Shown here: one piece after another, positions 1-8,904 of the stretch
How the letters are laid out: each line of letters starts with the position of its first letter
Numbering within the stretch: position 1 is the first letter of the stretch
From: a bacterium
GTDB lineage: Bacteria > Zhuqueibacterota > QNDG01 > DSAB01
Assembly (NCBI GenBank): GCA_016931965.1
Contig: JAFGDT010000021.1
Span: 1-64,000, forward strand
Direction of reading: 5' to 3'
DNA length: 64,000 nt
Translations under genes and position numbers: made by a program
Notes under the pieces: model-generated
Databases searched by the model: none
What the model was told of the DNA's origin: nothing
Seen by the model: only the letters and a program-made list of their open reading frames with translations

Positions 1-6
1 AATCAC

Positions 7-1224
7 TTATATATTTCGTTTCGTGCACAGATTCGCATGAGGAGCCATATTTTTATTCAGATTCTTTTTGATAAGATCGTTTCTCTGAAGTACACAAGCC
101 TCAGAATAAAGGGCATCTTCTGGAGTGTTGAAAGCATAATCCAGAAGTTGATCGATTGTTGTTGAAATGACATGCACACGCGTATCGGAAGCCCCGTAGT
201 AAATCAGCACACCGCCGTTTGCCCGTTTTACCCAACCATTACAAAATACAACATTGGATACATCCCCCACCCTTTCCTCCCCTTGCGGGGCAATGAAATA
301 TCCACCCGGCTCACGGATAACACGGGAAGGATCCCGAAGGCTGGTTACAAAGAGATAAAGCACATAGCGCAGCCCCGCAGCACAACCACGAACACCGTGG
401 GCAAGATGGATCCATCCCTTATCAGATTTTATCGGAGGCGGACCCAGACCATTTTTCAGTTCCTTAACTGTATGATAGATACGCCCATCAATGACGGTTT
501 CCTTTGGAATAACCGGATTCTTAATATCCTGACACAATCCCCAACCAATACTTCCACCTGAACCCGCTTCAATAAAAGCATCCTGGGGACGGGTATAGAA
601 ACCATATTGTCCATTCACAAACTCAGGATGCAGAACGACATTGCGCTGTTGTAGGGAAGGGGTTTTCAAGTTGGGTAACCGCTCCCATTTTTCCAAATCT
701 GTGGTGCGCACAATGCCCGCCTGAGCAACAGCAGCAGATGTGTCTGTCTCCGGCGCATTTGGATCTTGACGTTCGGTACAGAAAACACCGTATATCCAGC
801 CGTCTTCGTGTCTTGTCAAACGCATATCATAAACATTGACATCGGGATCATCCGTCTCAGGCAGGGTAATTGGATGTTCATGAAAAGTAAATTGATCGAC
901 ACCTGTTTGGCTTTCAGCAACCGCAAAAAACGATTTGCGATCGACGCCTTCAACACGGGCCACCAGATAGACGGTTTTGTTTATCTCAATCGCACCTGGA
1001 TTGAAAACGGAATTGATACCCAGCCTCTCCAAGAGTAATGGATTGGTTTTTGGATCCATATCATACCGCCAAAAGGGAGGCGTATGTGCAGCGGTCAATA
1101 CCGGATACCGGTAGCGGTGATAAATACCATTTTCCGATTCCAGTTTCACATTCCGGCTTTGAATCAGTTTTTGATGCTTTTGAATGATATGCCTTAATCT
1201 TATCTGAAAATCGTTTTGATCCAT
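7..1224 (-). CDS. GH130 glycoside phosphorylase, probable 4-O-beta-D-mannosyl-D-glucose phosphorylase
   Basis: A 405-residue cytosolic protein with no signal peptide. It matches the GH130 five-bladed propeller phosphorylases, with the conserved stretch SVFNPGAIE (about 72-80), LVARVEG (87-93) and VYDMRL (131-136). The Asp at 133 corresponds to the general acid of characterised mannosylglucose phosphorylases. Family knowledge: these enzymes split Man-beta-1,4-Glc with phosphate to give alpha-mannose 1-phosphate and glucose. The next gene upstream in the operon (39 bp away) is a cellobiose 2-epimerase, which makes that substrate from beta-1,4-mannobiose, so the neighbour strongly supports this subfamily over mannooligosaccharide phosphorylases. 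The stop codon lies six bases inside the window edge, so the gene is complete. Confidence 0.9.
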   Translation of the reverse strand: MDQNDFQIRLRHIIQKHQKLIQSRNVKLESENGIYHRYRYPVLTAAHTPPFWRYDMDPKTNPLLLERLGINSVFNPGAIEINKTVYLVARVEGVDRKSFFAVAESQTGVDQFTFHEHPITLPETDDPDVNVYDMRLTRHEDGWIYGVFCTERQDPNAPETDTSAAVAQAGIVRTTDLEKWERLPNLKTPSLQQRNVVLHPEFVNGQYGFYTRPQDAFIEAGSGGSIGWGLCQDIKNPVIPKETVIDGRIYHTVKELKNGLGPPPIKSDKGWIHLAHGVRGCAAGLRYVLYLFVTSLRDPSRVIREPGGYFIAPQGEERVGDVSNVVFCNGWVKRANGGVLIYYGASDTRVHVISTTIDQLLDYAFNTPEDALYSEACVLQRNDLIKKNLNKNMAPHANLCTKRNI

Positions 1225-1263
1225 AACCGCTTCACCTCGTTATATAATTCGTTGAATGATGAT

Positions 1264-2484
1264 TCACGCTTCCAACGGTTCGATAATTTGATCCAGACGG
1301 CGTATAATTTCCATACAGGCCCGGCAATTGTGATAGGGGCCTTTCCATTCTGAAACCTTGAACATATTTAAATCGGTTTGACGATCCTGATCCACTTTGT
1401 AAAACCATTCGCCGTGTTCTCTGTCAACAAGATGTTTCTCAACAAATTCCCAGGCGTCATATGCCGCCTGCAGCATCTCTTCACAATGCGTCAGCTGATA
1501 ATGATTGACAAAGCCAACAATGGCCTCAGCCTGCACCCACCAGTGTACGTCCGTATCAAGAAGGTTTTTATTGTTCCTCTGGAAATAAATCCCACCATCC
1601 TCATTCATTCCTTCTGCGAGCGTTGCGTTAACAAGCCTTTCGGTTACAGGACGCACATACCGGATCCGATTCTGATCCCCCAAAATTTCCGCTGCCCGGC
1701 AAAGCAGCCAGCTGCCTTCAATATCATGCCCAAAAGAGACCGCCGCGGATCTGGACTGCCACTGTTGGTCAAAAAAAAGTTTAAAATGGCCTGTTTCATC
1801 ATCCGCAATACGGGTCAGAAAAACATCGACCAATTCGGTTAATTGCCTGCGGAGTGTGCTATCTTCCCACACAAGAAGTAGATTTGCATAGGCCTCTAAC
1901 AGATGAAGGTGCGCATTCATCGATTTAACTACATTCATATCCACTTCACTCAATTGTTGATTCTCAGCCTCAGACCAATCACGATGGGAAGTCTCCCTGT
2001 ATCCTTGATAGATCGAATCACAATGGTGTTGTTCGATTAAATGATACAGTTCGACAGCCGTATTCAATGCCGATTGATCGCCGCTTGCAGCATAATATTC
2101 CGACAAACCATAAAGTGCAAAAGCCTGCCCATAGACTTTTTTTCCAGCATCCAGCGGATTGCCGTGCGAATCAAGAAGCCAGAACATACCTCCATAGACT
2201 TTATCCCAAAAATGATCCACAAGGTATTGATAAGCTCTTTGGGCAAGCTTCAAAAGATGGGGATTTGGATTGAATCGATAGACCGATGAAAAAGTCCACA
2301 ACAGACGGCTGTTGAGGACAAGACCTTTCGGTGCATCCGCTTCGATCTGCAAATTTTTATGAATGCGGCCGTAAAATCCTCCACTTGTCTGATCCAGAGG
2401 AATATTCATCCAAAAAGGCAGAAGATGATTCTCAAATTCAGTGAAAACCTTTCCCCTGAACCTTTGGATAAAATCGATATTCAT
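1264..2484 (-). CDS. Cellobiose 2-epimerase (AGE superfamily)
   Basis: A 406-residue protein of the N-acylglucosamine 2-epimerase (alpha/alpha)6-barrel superfamily. Residues expected in cellobiose 2-epimerases are visible: NSRLLW with Arg60, NAHLHLLEAY with His192 and His194, FGHDIEGSW with His253, and KGPYHNCRACMEI with His385, matching the catalytic Arg and His set of the Ruminococcus enzyme. Known role: it inverts C2 of the reducing glucose or mannose of beta-1,4 disaccharides, here most likely converting mannobiose to mannosyl-glucose. It is cytosolic and lies between the symporter (33 bp upstream) and the GH130 phosphorylase, forming one operon. The ATG is preceded by a GGAG ribosome site. 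Confidence 0.9.
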   Translation of the reverse strand: MNIDFIQRFRGKVFTEFENHLLPFWMNIPLDQTSGGFYGRIHKNLQIEADAPKGLVLNSRLLWTFSSVYRFNPNPHLLKLAQRAYQYLVDHFWDKVYGGMFWLLDSHGNPLDAGKKVYGQAFALYGLSEYYAASGDQSALNTAVELYHLIEQHHCDSIYQGYRETSHRDWSEAENQQLSEVDMNVVKSMNAHLHLLEAYANLLLVWEDSTLRRQLTELVDVFLTRIADDETGHFKLFFDQQWQSRSAAVSFGHDIEGSWLLCRAAEILGDQNRIRYVRPVTERLVNATLAEGMNEDGGIYFQRNNKNLLDTDVHWWVQAEAIVGFVNHYQLTHCEEMLQAAYDAWEFVEKHLVDREHGEWFYKVDQDRQTDLNMFKVSEWKGPYHNCRACMEIIRRLDQIIEPLEA

Positions 2485-2517
2485 TGAAAGCTCCGTCTTG
2501 ACCAGCAGAACAAATGC

Positions 2518-4323
2518 TCAGCCGCTCTCAAGCTTATTGTACCAATTTTTCTTTAAGAAAATGGAGGTGATCATCACAATCATCAGGGCAATAACAACGG
2601 CCTTCATCTGGTGCATGACCAGATATAGCGGTATCAGAACCAGCGCCATTTGCCAGCCAATACCGACAAATGTATTGAGCAAATCCCGTTTACAAGAAAT
2701 GTTGGGTTTGAAATCAGGATTTTCTTTCATCACTTTTTCACGAACCGGCCTCCAGAAACCCCAGGGACGCACGCTGGTGTAAAACTGTTTCAACACGTCC
2801 TCATCATCCGGCTCTGTCTTCAGACACCCTATGAAACAGCCGATCAGTGAAATCACCAGGATCAGTGGAAACGTATAAAGCGTTTGAATATTGGGGAAAA
2901 TGCCGAATTGCTGCAGCAGAACAATGAGCAAAGAGGTTCCCAAACCGCCGACCATTCCCCAGAAATAGCCATAACCATTGAACCGCCACCAGTGCCATTT
3001 GAGGATGTTGGGAGCGGTATAACCGCCGTACAAACCGGTGACAATCCATTGCATCACCGTATGAATAGAGGAAGACATGATGCCGATCATGATTCCTACA
3101 ATTACAATCACGATGGACGAGAGATAGCTTATGGTAACGATCCGCTTCGAAGAAGCCGCGGGATTGATGTATCGTGAATAGATATCATTCACGAGATAGG
3201 CCGCCCCTGCATTGACCGTGGAATCAAATGTGGACATATAGGAAGCCAGCAGTCCCGCAATCACAATCCCGATAACGCCCACAGGCAAAAAGTTCTGAAT
3301 CACGTAGGGCATGATCAATTCAAAATCAATTCCCGATCCCATTGCATTGAGTTGAGGACCGAAAAAAACCAGACCCAGGACAGCAATACCGCCAATCATC
3401 AGCCAGCGCGGAATCAGAGCCACCGACACAAGACCGCTCATGAATGCAGATTCCCTGGGCTTTCGGGTGGCGAGCACACGCTGCATATCGTAGTTCGGTG
3501 CTGTTCCGGCCATACTGACAAGCACCCCCTTGAACAGCATCATCATCCATATAATGGCAAAAAACGAATAGCCATCCGATACGATTTTCCGGTTGACTTC
3601 GGGAATGATTCGCCCCCAGTCCAGATTTAATTTCCAGCCAAAGAAAAGAGAACCCCAACCATCGGGAGTCACTGCAGCGATATCGGCAGCTGAGACATGT
3701 GTAAAAGCGATGATACCAATGATAAACGAAGCAATGGTCAGCATGATAAATTGGACAATATCGGTGAGCACCACACTGTACATGCCCCCTAAAATGACAT
3801 AGACCGTCGTAATCAGCATCAAAATGATCCCATACATTTGAGGGGATAAATCCCATGGAAGCAGCACGCTGGCGAACCGACCAATTCCCTGATAGGCGTA
3901 GCATAAGAATCCAATGACCGAAACCAGAGCAAAAACAACAACACTGAGCCGGGCCAGTTCAGCACCCCGATCCGATCCGAAACGGGTCCCGATCCATTCG
4001 GCACCGGTGATAACATTGGAGCGCCGAATCCAGATCGCAAGATAGACCATGAGAAAAATCTGATTGAACGTCGGCCACAGCCAGGGCAACCAGGCACCCT
4101 TCAATCCATAGATAAAGAGGACTGTGACAAACCACATGGTACCCGTAATATCAAACTGCGACGAGGCATTGGAGACACCCAAAGCATACCAGGGAACGGT
4201 TCTTCCTCCCAAAAAGTAGGATGTGATATCCTGACCTGCCCGTCTTCGGATCAGAAATCCGATGGACACGACAATGACCAGATAACCCAATATGATCCCG
4301 CTATCAATCCACTCCAATTGCAT
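2518..4323 (-). CDS. Sodium:solute symporter (SSS family), probable mannobiose/sugar importer
   Basis: A 601-residue, strongly hydrophobic protein with about 13-14 membrane helices and the SSS/SGLT-like arrangement: an early helix followed by FLGGRTVPWYALG (about 37-49) and a conserved helix near ITGTMWFVT (59-67). The soluble loop near 505-545 and the last two helices are typical of longer members. It is the first gene of an operon with the epimerase and the GH130 phosphorylase, so a disaccharide such as mannobiose is the likely cargo; the substrate cannot be read from sequence. AAGGAG lies 7 bp before the ATG. Confidence 0.85.
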   Translation of the reverse strand: MQLEWIDSGIILGYLVIVVSIGFLIRRRAGQDITSYFLGGRTVPWYALGVSNASSQFDITGTMWFVTVLFIYGLKGAWLPWLWPTFNQIFLMVYLAIWIRRSNVITGAEWIGTRFGSDRGAELARLSVVVFALVSVIGFLCYAYQGIGRFASVLLPWDLSPQMYGIILMLITTVYVILGGMYSVVLTDIVQFIMLTIASFIIGIIAFTHVSAADIAAVTPDGWGSLFFGWKLNLDWGRIIPEVNRKIVSDGYSFFAIIWMMMLFKGVLVSMAGTAPNYDMQRVLATRKPRESAFMSGLVSVALIPRWLMIGGIAVLGLVFFGPQLNAMGSGIDFELIMPYVIQNFLPVGVIGIVIAGLLASYMSTFDSTVNAGAAYLVNDIYSRYINPAASSKRIVTISYLSSIVIVIVGIMIGIMSSSIHTVMQWIVTGLYGGYTAPNILKWHWWRFNGYGYFWGMVGGLGTSLLIVLLQQFGIFPNIQTLYTFPLILVISLIGCFIGCLKTEPDDEDVLKQFYTSVRPWGFWRPVREKVMKENPDFKPNISCKRDLLNTFVGIGWQMALVLIPLYLVMHQMKAVVIALMIVMITSIFLKKNWYNKLESG

Positions 4324-4678
4324 TCTCTTGCTCCTTCTTTGTTGTTGCCCGGATATTTTCCCCTATCCATTGATCTATTTGTTAACAGCCGGCCATGATG
4401 ATGAAATGGTTTTGACTTTGAATCTTAATAAAAAGGACCGTTTTTAAACTTTCTGAAAAGTTAATACATAAAAGAAAAGAATGCAAGCACTCGATTGATA
4501 TCGCCCCTATTCAAAACAGCACAGCCAGACAGAACAATGCATTCTGATTTCTAATTTATTTGAACTCCTTTACAATGATCGTTATTTAAAAGATTCTTGA
4601 CAAAATATGTTTGATTTCAAATATTGTTATCTCTATATTGTTTAAAATGACAGACACCGGTTTCCGGAGGATAATCAA
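4324..4678. other. Divergent intergenic region, 355 bp
   Basis: AT-rich spacer between the minus-strand sugar operon and the plus-strand polyferredoxin gene. It should hold promoters for both. Apart from the weak plus-strand promoter listed separately I see only a short dyad (AACTTT/AAAGTT near 4447-4462); no coding frame with a ribosome site. Confidence 0.5.
4597..4625 (+). promoter_or_regulatory. Candidate sigma-70 promoter for napH-like/phoB/phoR
   Basis: A perfect TTGACA at 4597-4602 is followed after 17 bp by AATATT (4620-4625), a four-of-six match to the -10 consensus, about 55 bp before the start codon at 4679. It is the only good -35 in this spacer; the weak -10 keeps confidence low. 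Confidence 0.35.
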
Positions 4679-5656
4679 ATGGGAAAAGATTCAAAAAAGA
4701 GATTATATACAACCTTAAGGATATTCACAATCGCCGTCGTGCTGTTATGGCTGGCTCCCCTACTCTGGGCCAATCAGATAGAGGGTAAAAGGCATACAGA
4801 CTTTTTTGAGGTCTGGACCTGGTCGAGAGTTTGGCTTTCAGCCCTCTTTGCACTTGCGGGTCTTTTTCTAATGATCAAATTTTGGGTTTCACGAAATGTC
4901 CGTTTCATATCACTTGTTTTGATTGTCTTCACTTTCGGGATTCTCTGGACCCTGCCTTTGGGATCCTTTTCCGACGGTCTGGACCTGCATCCCACACCCC
5001 TCTGCACAATTGAAAAACCTTTTGTATTTTTAAGTACCGGAAGCACGATTCCGATCTTTTATCTTTCCATTCTGGCTGCAATCGTGATTCTGAACATACT
5101 GGGCAACAAACTCTTCTGCGGCTGGGTCTGCCCGGTGGGATCACTACAGGAAATCGTTTATCGTATCCCATTACCAAAAAAATGGAAAACAAAACTACCA
5201 TTCCGAATAACGAATACCATTCGCCTTGGTATATTCTTTTTATTTCTCATCCTTTTATTTTCAACCGGCACGAGTATCTATGGCTATTCAAATCCATTCG
5301 AGTTTTTCCATTTTGAATGGCAGCCCTTAACAATAGCAATACTGACTCTCACGCTGATTGTGGCTCTTTTTATATTCAGACCCTTCTGTTATCTGATCTG
5401 TCCTCTGGGATTGTTCACCTGGCTTATCGAACACATCGCTATATTTCGGGTGCGGCTGGACAGAGACAAATGTACAAAGTGCAACCTCTGCCTGAAAAAA
5501 AGTCCCTGTCCGACGGTCCCGTCCATTCTGGATGGCAAAAAATTAAGACCCGACTGCCATCCCTGCGGGCGCTGTATTGAGGTGTGTCCCGAAAAGGCTT
5601 TAACATTCCAGTCTTTTTCATTCAAGCAGCAAAATGAAAAGAATCAAGCTGATTAA
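4679..5656 (+). CDS. NapH/MauN-family membrane polyferredoxin
   Basis: A 325-residue membrane protein with about five helices and two CxxxCP motifs at helix ends (CGWVCP 147-152, CYLICP 237-242). A C-terminal dicluster 4Fe-4S ferredoxin domain follows (CTKCNLC 265-271, CP at 277-278, CHPCGRCIEVCP 293-304). This is the layout of NapH, CcoG and NosR C-terminal modules, which pass electrons between quinol and periplasmic or membrane partners. No nitrate, nitrous-oxide or methylamine genes are nearby, so the partner is unknown. It starts at an ATG with GGAGG 8 bp upstream and ends only 17 bp before phoB, so it is probably transcribed with phoB-phoR. Confidence 0.85.
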   Translation: MGKDSKKRLYTTLRIFTIAVVLLWLAPLLWANQIEGKRHTDFFEVWTWSRVWLSALFALAGLFLMIKFWVSRNVRFISLVLIVFTFGILWTLPLGSFSDGLDLHPTPLCTIEKPFVFLSTGSTIPIFYLSILAAIVILNILGNKLFCGWVCPVGSLQEIVYRIPLPKKWKTKLPFRITNTIRLGIFFLFLILLFSTGTSIYGYSNPFEFFHFEWQPLTIAILTLTLIVALFIFRPFCYLICPLGLFTWLIEHIAIFRVRLDRDKCTKCNLCLKKSPCPTVPSILDGKKLRPDCHPCGRCIEVCPEKALTFQSFSFKQQNEKNQAD

Positions 5657-5673
5657 TCTTAACAGACCTGAGG

Positions 5674-6366
5674 ATGATAGGTAAAAAAGAACATATATTC
5701 ATCATTGAGGATGAAGAAGACATCATTGAATTGGTGCGCTACAATCTGGAAAAAGAAGGGTATCGTGTTTCGTCTGCTCTTTCCGGAGAGGAAGCCCTGA
5801 ATCAAATTCGATCTCAAATCCCCGATCTGATTATTCTCGATCTCATGCTCCCCGGCATCGACGGTCTCGAAATCTGCAAAATCTTAAAAAACGATCCGAA
5901 AACTGCCCAGACCCCCATCATCATGCTCACAGCCAAAGGCGAAGATATCGACATTGTGACCGGGCTGGAATTGGGAGCTGAAGACTACATTACCAAGCCG
6001 TTCAGCCCAAAAGTGTTGATTGCACGAATCCGGGCTGCTCTACGGAGAAATCGAAAGAAAGAAACAGATAATAAATCAACCGTCCAAATCCATAATCTCT
6101 CACTGGATCCGATACGATTCGAAGTTCGGGTGGATGAAAGTCCTGTCGAACTCACAGCCACAGAATTCCACACGCTTCATTATCTCATGCAACATCCCGG
6201 ATGGGTTTTTACACGATCCCAGATCATCGATTCCATAAAAGGAACCGATTACCCTGTCACTGACCGTTCCGTGGATGTCCAGATCGTTGGACTCAGGAAA
6301 AAACTAAAATCGGCAGGCAAATATATTGAAACCGTGCGGGGCATCGGATACCGTTTCAAGGAGTAG
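5674..6366 (+). CDS. phoB: PhoB-type response regulator (OmpR/PhoB family)
   Basis: A 230-residue two-domain regulator. The receiver spans about 6-122 with the acidic pair Glu12-Asp13, phospho-acceptor Asp56 in LDLMLPG, Thr86 and Lys108-Pro109. The winged-helix DNA-binding domain spans about 131-230 and ends in VRGIGYRF. Together with the adjacent PhoR-like kinase (3 bp gap) and the Pst/PhoU genes within 12 kb, this is most likely the phosphate-starvation regulator. GAGG abuts the ATG, which is closer than usual, but no better in-frame start exists before the first beta strand. It probably binds the triple direct repeat at 16855-16887. Confidence 0.88.
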   Translation: MIGKKEHIFIIEDEEDIIELVRYNLEKEGYRVSSALSGEEALNQIRSQIPDLIILDLMLPGIDGLEICKILKNDPKTAQTPIIMLTAKGEDIDIVTGLELGAEDYITKPFSPKVLIARIRAALRRNRKKETDNKSTVQIHNLSLDPIRFEVRVDESPVELTATEFHTLHYLMQHPGWVFTRSQIIDSIKGTDYPVTDRSVDVQIVGLRKKLKSAGKYIETVRGIGYRFKE

Positions 6367-6369
6367 ACA

Positions 6370-8172
6370 ATGAAATCGAGAAGAAGCCTTCTGTGGCACT
6401 ACTATCCCTATCTTTTACTGATTATCGTATGCTCATTGGTTATTCTCGCCCTGTATACCTCAAGTCTACTAAAAAAAAGTTATCTCGACAGCACAACCCA
6501 GAATCTTTATGCGCGTTCCCAATTGATGGGAAAACTCATTTTTAACCAAGTGACAACAGAAGATTTTAAAGCTGTTCAAGCATTGTGTGATTCTTTGGGC
6601 CATGAGTTGTCTTACCGTATAACGGTTATTCTTCCTTCCGGAGAAGTGGTTGGAGACTCAGAAGAAGATCCCAATGGGATGGACAATCATCATGACCGTC
6701 TCGAAATTAAAAACGCTCTCAACAACGAAATAGGTGTTTCCACACGTTACAGTTATACATTAAATGAAAAAATGTTGTATGTAGCGGTTCCCATTAAAAA
6801 TCAAGATCAGATTGTCTTTATAGTAAGAAGCTCTCTTCCCATAACCTTCCTATCTAATACTTTAACAGCCATCTATCGTCGAATTACTCTGATCGGTTCC
6901 TTCATCGTACTGGGAACGGCTGTCATGACATGGCTGTTTTCCCGGCAGATCAAAAAACCCATCGAAGAGTTGGAAAAAGGTGTATTGCATTTTGGAAACG
7001 GCGATCTGGATTACCGGATTTACATTCCCAAACCCGAAGAGTTCAATATTCTATCGACCGCAATGAATAAAATGGCCGCACAACTCAATGAGGAGCTGCA
7101 TAAAATAACGAACCAGAAAAAAGAATTGGAGTCCATTCTTTCAAGCATGATCGAAGGGCTTCTGGTTATCGACAAAGATGAAAAAATAACTCGATTAAAT
7201 CAGGCCGCAAGGGATATACTCAATTTAAAAGCCGAAGAAACACACCAGCGCACCATACAGGAAGTGATTCGCAACACGGAACTTTTGCAATTTATTCAGA
7301 CCATTTTATCCAAAGGTAAAAAAGGAGAAAAAGAGCTCTCGCTTCATGAAAAAGAAGGGATTGATTTACGGGTGTACGGAACCATTTTCGAGGATGAAGA
7401 CCATCGCACAATCGGTGCATTGATTGTATTGAACGACATCACCCGGTTGAAACAGCTTGAAAAAATTCGCAGGGAATTTGTGGACAATGTCTCCCACGAA
7501 CTGAAAACGCCAATAACGGCCATTAAAGGCTCCCTCGAAACATTAAAAGAGGGTGCGGTCAACAAAAAACGGGATGCCGACCATTTCCTCGATATGATGA
7601 TAAAACATACTGACCGCTTGAACGCAATCGTTGAAGATCTGTTGAACCTTTCCCGAATCGAACAGGAAGCCGAGGGCAATCAGATTACTTTTTCAAACAC
7701 CACTATAGTCAATGTCTTAGAAGAAGCGATTTCTGTCTGTCAAAACAAGGCGGCTTCAAAAAACATACAAATTGAAATGGAATGTGACGAAGATATTCAG
7801 GCCAAAATCAATCCTTTTCTTTTGGGGGAAGCCCTCATCAATTTGATCGACAATGCAATAAAATACAGTGAAGAAGAAAGTCATGTTCAAATGAAAGCAT
7901 ATAAAGAAAATAGCGAGGTTATCATTCAGGTTGTCGATTCGGGATGTGGGATCCCCGAAGAACATCAATCTCGAATCTTCGAACGGTTCTATCGCGTGGA
8001 CAAGGGTCGAAGCCGCGACCTGGGCGGAACAGGGCTGGGTCTTGCCATTGTCAAACACATCGTCCAGGCCCACCATGGGACCATTCGAGTGAAAGACAAT
8101 ACACCAAAGGGATCTATATTCACAATAAGACTGCCATTGAAGGACCTGGATAATGTAGAATATACATTATGA
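6370..8172 (+). CDS. phoR: PhoR-type sensor histidine kinase
   Basis: A 600-residue membrane kinase. Order: helix 13-32, extracytoplasmic sensor about 33-168, helix 170-190, HAMP about 191-243, PAS about 252-360, HisKA with His376 in VSHELKTP, and HATPase with Asn495, DSGCGIPE (523-530) and GGTGLGLAIVKH (552-563). A periplasmic segment plus HAMP plus PAS is the PhoR layout of Firmicutes and many other phyla; E. coli PhoR lacks the large periplasmic part. AAGGAG ends 6 bp before the ATG and only three bases separate it from phoB, so the two are translated together. It should phosphorylate the PhoB-like regulator when phosphate is low. Confidence 0.88.
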   Translation: MKSRRSLLWHYYPYLLLIIVCSLVILALYTSSLLKKSYLDSTTQNLYARSQLMGKLIFNQVTTEDFKAVQALCDSLGHELSYRITVILPSGEVVGDSEEDPNGMDNHHDRLEIKNALNNEIGVSTRYSYTLNEKMLYVAVPIKNQDQIVFIVRSSLPITFLSNTLTAIYRRITLIGSFIVLGTAVMTWLFSRQIKKPIEELEKGVLHFGNGDLDYRIYIPKPEEFNILSTAMNKMAAQLNEELHKITNQKKELESILSSMIEGLLVIDKDEKITRLNQAARDILNLKAEETHQRTIQEVIRNTELLQFIQTILSKGKKGEKELSLHEKEGIDLRVYGTIFEDEDHRTIGALIVLNDITRLKQLEKIRREFVDNVSHELKTPITAIKGSLETLKEGAVNKKRDADHFLDMMIKHTDRLNAIVEDLLNLSRIEQEAEGNQITFSNTTIVNVLEEAISVCQNKAASKNIQIEMECDEDIQAKINPFLLGEALINLIDNAIKYSEEESHVQMKAYKENSEVIIQVVDSGCGIPEEHQSRIFERFYRVDKGRSRDLGGTGLGLAIVKHIVQAHHGTIRVKDNTPKGSIFTIRLPLKDLDNVEYTL

Positions 8173-8198
8173 AAAATGATTCTATCAATTCAATGCGA

Positions 8199-8882
8199 TT
8201 AGATATCTTCTGTTTTATTGACAGGATTAAATCCAATCCGATCAAACGGATTGACAATACTCGTTGTGATATTCCTGAGGTGGGAATTCACCCGTTTCAA
8301 CCAGCGAAAATAGAGAGCAAGCGTAGCGGCATCCCCGATGGTTAATTTTTTGTCTTTTTCCTGTACCAGCTCGATTGACCTCTGATTACATTCCGGATTC
8401 ACATATTCATATTCTTTTAACAATTTCATTGCAGCTTTGACATCACTGCTTTCAATACACGCTTTTGTGCGAATAAAATTATCTTTAACAGCCTCTTCAA
8501 TCTTTTTCAGACTGGGTTCAAACAATCCCCCATCCAGTTTTCTTGGATGTGCCATGGCGAGTTCAACAATGTTTTTTGTATAGTCACCAATACGTTCAAT
8601 ATCAATGACAATGCTGACCAGGACAAGACCTCCGGGCAATTCGTTCGGTCCCTGGAGTGCACAATGCGTCATCACCTTGCGCCGAACTTCCTGCTCATAT
8701 TGATTGACAATTTTGTCTTTGTCTCTAATCTCTTTTTTAATGATCGAATCATCACTTTCGCGAAGACTGCGAATGGCCTCAAGAAACATCTCATGTGTGA
8801 TATCGAGCATCTCGAAAGATTGTTTCCATGCTTGATCGAGCAGATTGTCCGATTTCCACATTTTGATAAGATTGCGCCACAT
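8199..8882 (-). CDS. PhoU-domain protein linked to a Na/Pi cotransporter
   Basis: A 227-residue helical protein with a PhoU-like pattern: VLVSIVIDIERIGDYTKNIVELA (middle third) matches the metal-binding ERIGD helix of PhoU. It is distinct from the second, canonical PhoU at 16973-17656. It follows the Na/Pi cotransporter by 22 bp in the same direction; in many bacteria the PhoU domain is fused to the C-terminus of such transporters, and here it appears as a separate gene that may regulate it. It converges on phoR with a 26 bp gap and no clear terminator. Confidence 0.85.
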   Translation of the reverse strand: MWRNLIKMWKSDNLLDQAWKQSFEMLDITHEMFLEAIRSLRESDDSIIKKEIRDKDKIVNQYEQEVRRKVMTHCALQGPNELPGGLVLVSIVIDIERIGDYTKNIVELAMAHPRKLDGGLFEPSLKKIEEAVKDNFIRTKACIESSDVKAAMKLLKEYEYVNPECNQRSIELVQEKDKKLTIGDAATLALYFRWLKRVNSHLRNITTSIVNPFDRIGFNPVNKTEDI

Positions 8883-8904
8883 AGAATCACCTCGTTATCA
8901 ATCA

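Noticed and set aside
3326-3904. Long open frame within the symporter gene
   Set aside because: A cysteine- and histidine-rich shadow in another frame of a clear SSS gene, with no ribosome site or family match.
4447-4462. AACTTT/AAAGTT hairpin as a riboswitch or terminator
   Set aside because: Only six AT-rich pairs and no U-run; could be chance in AT-rich DNA.
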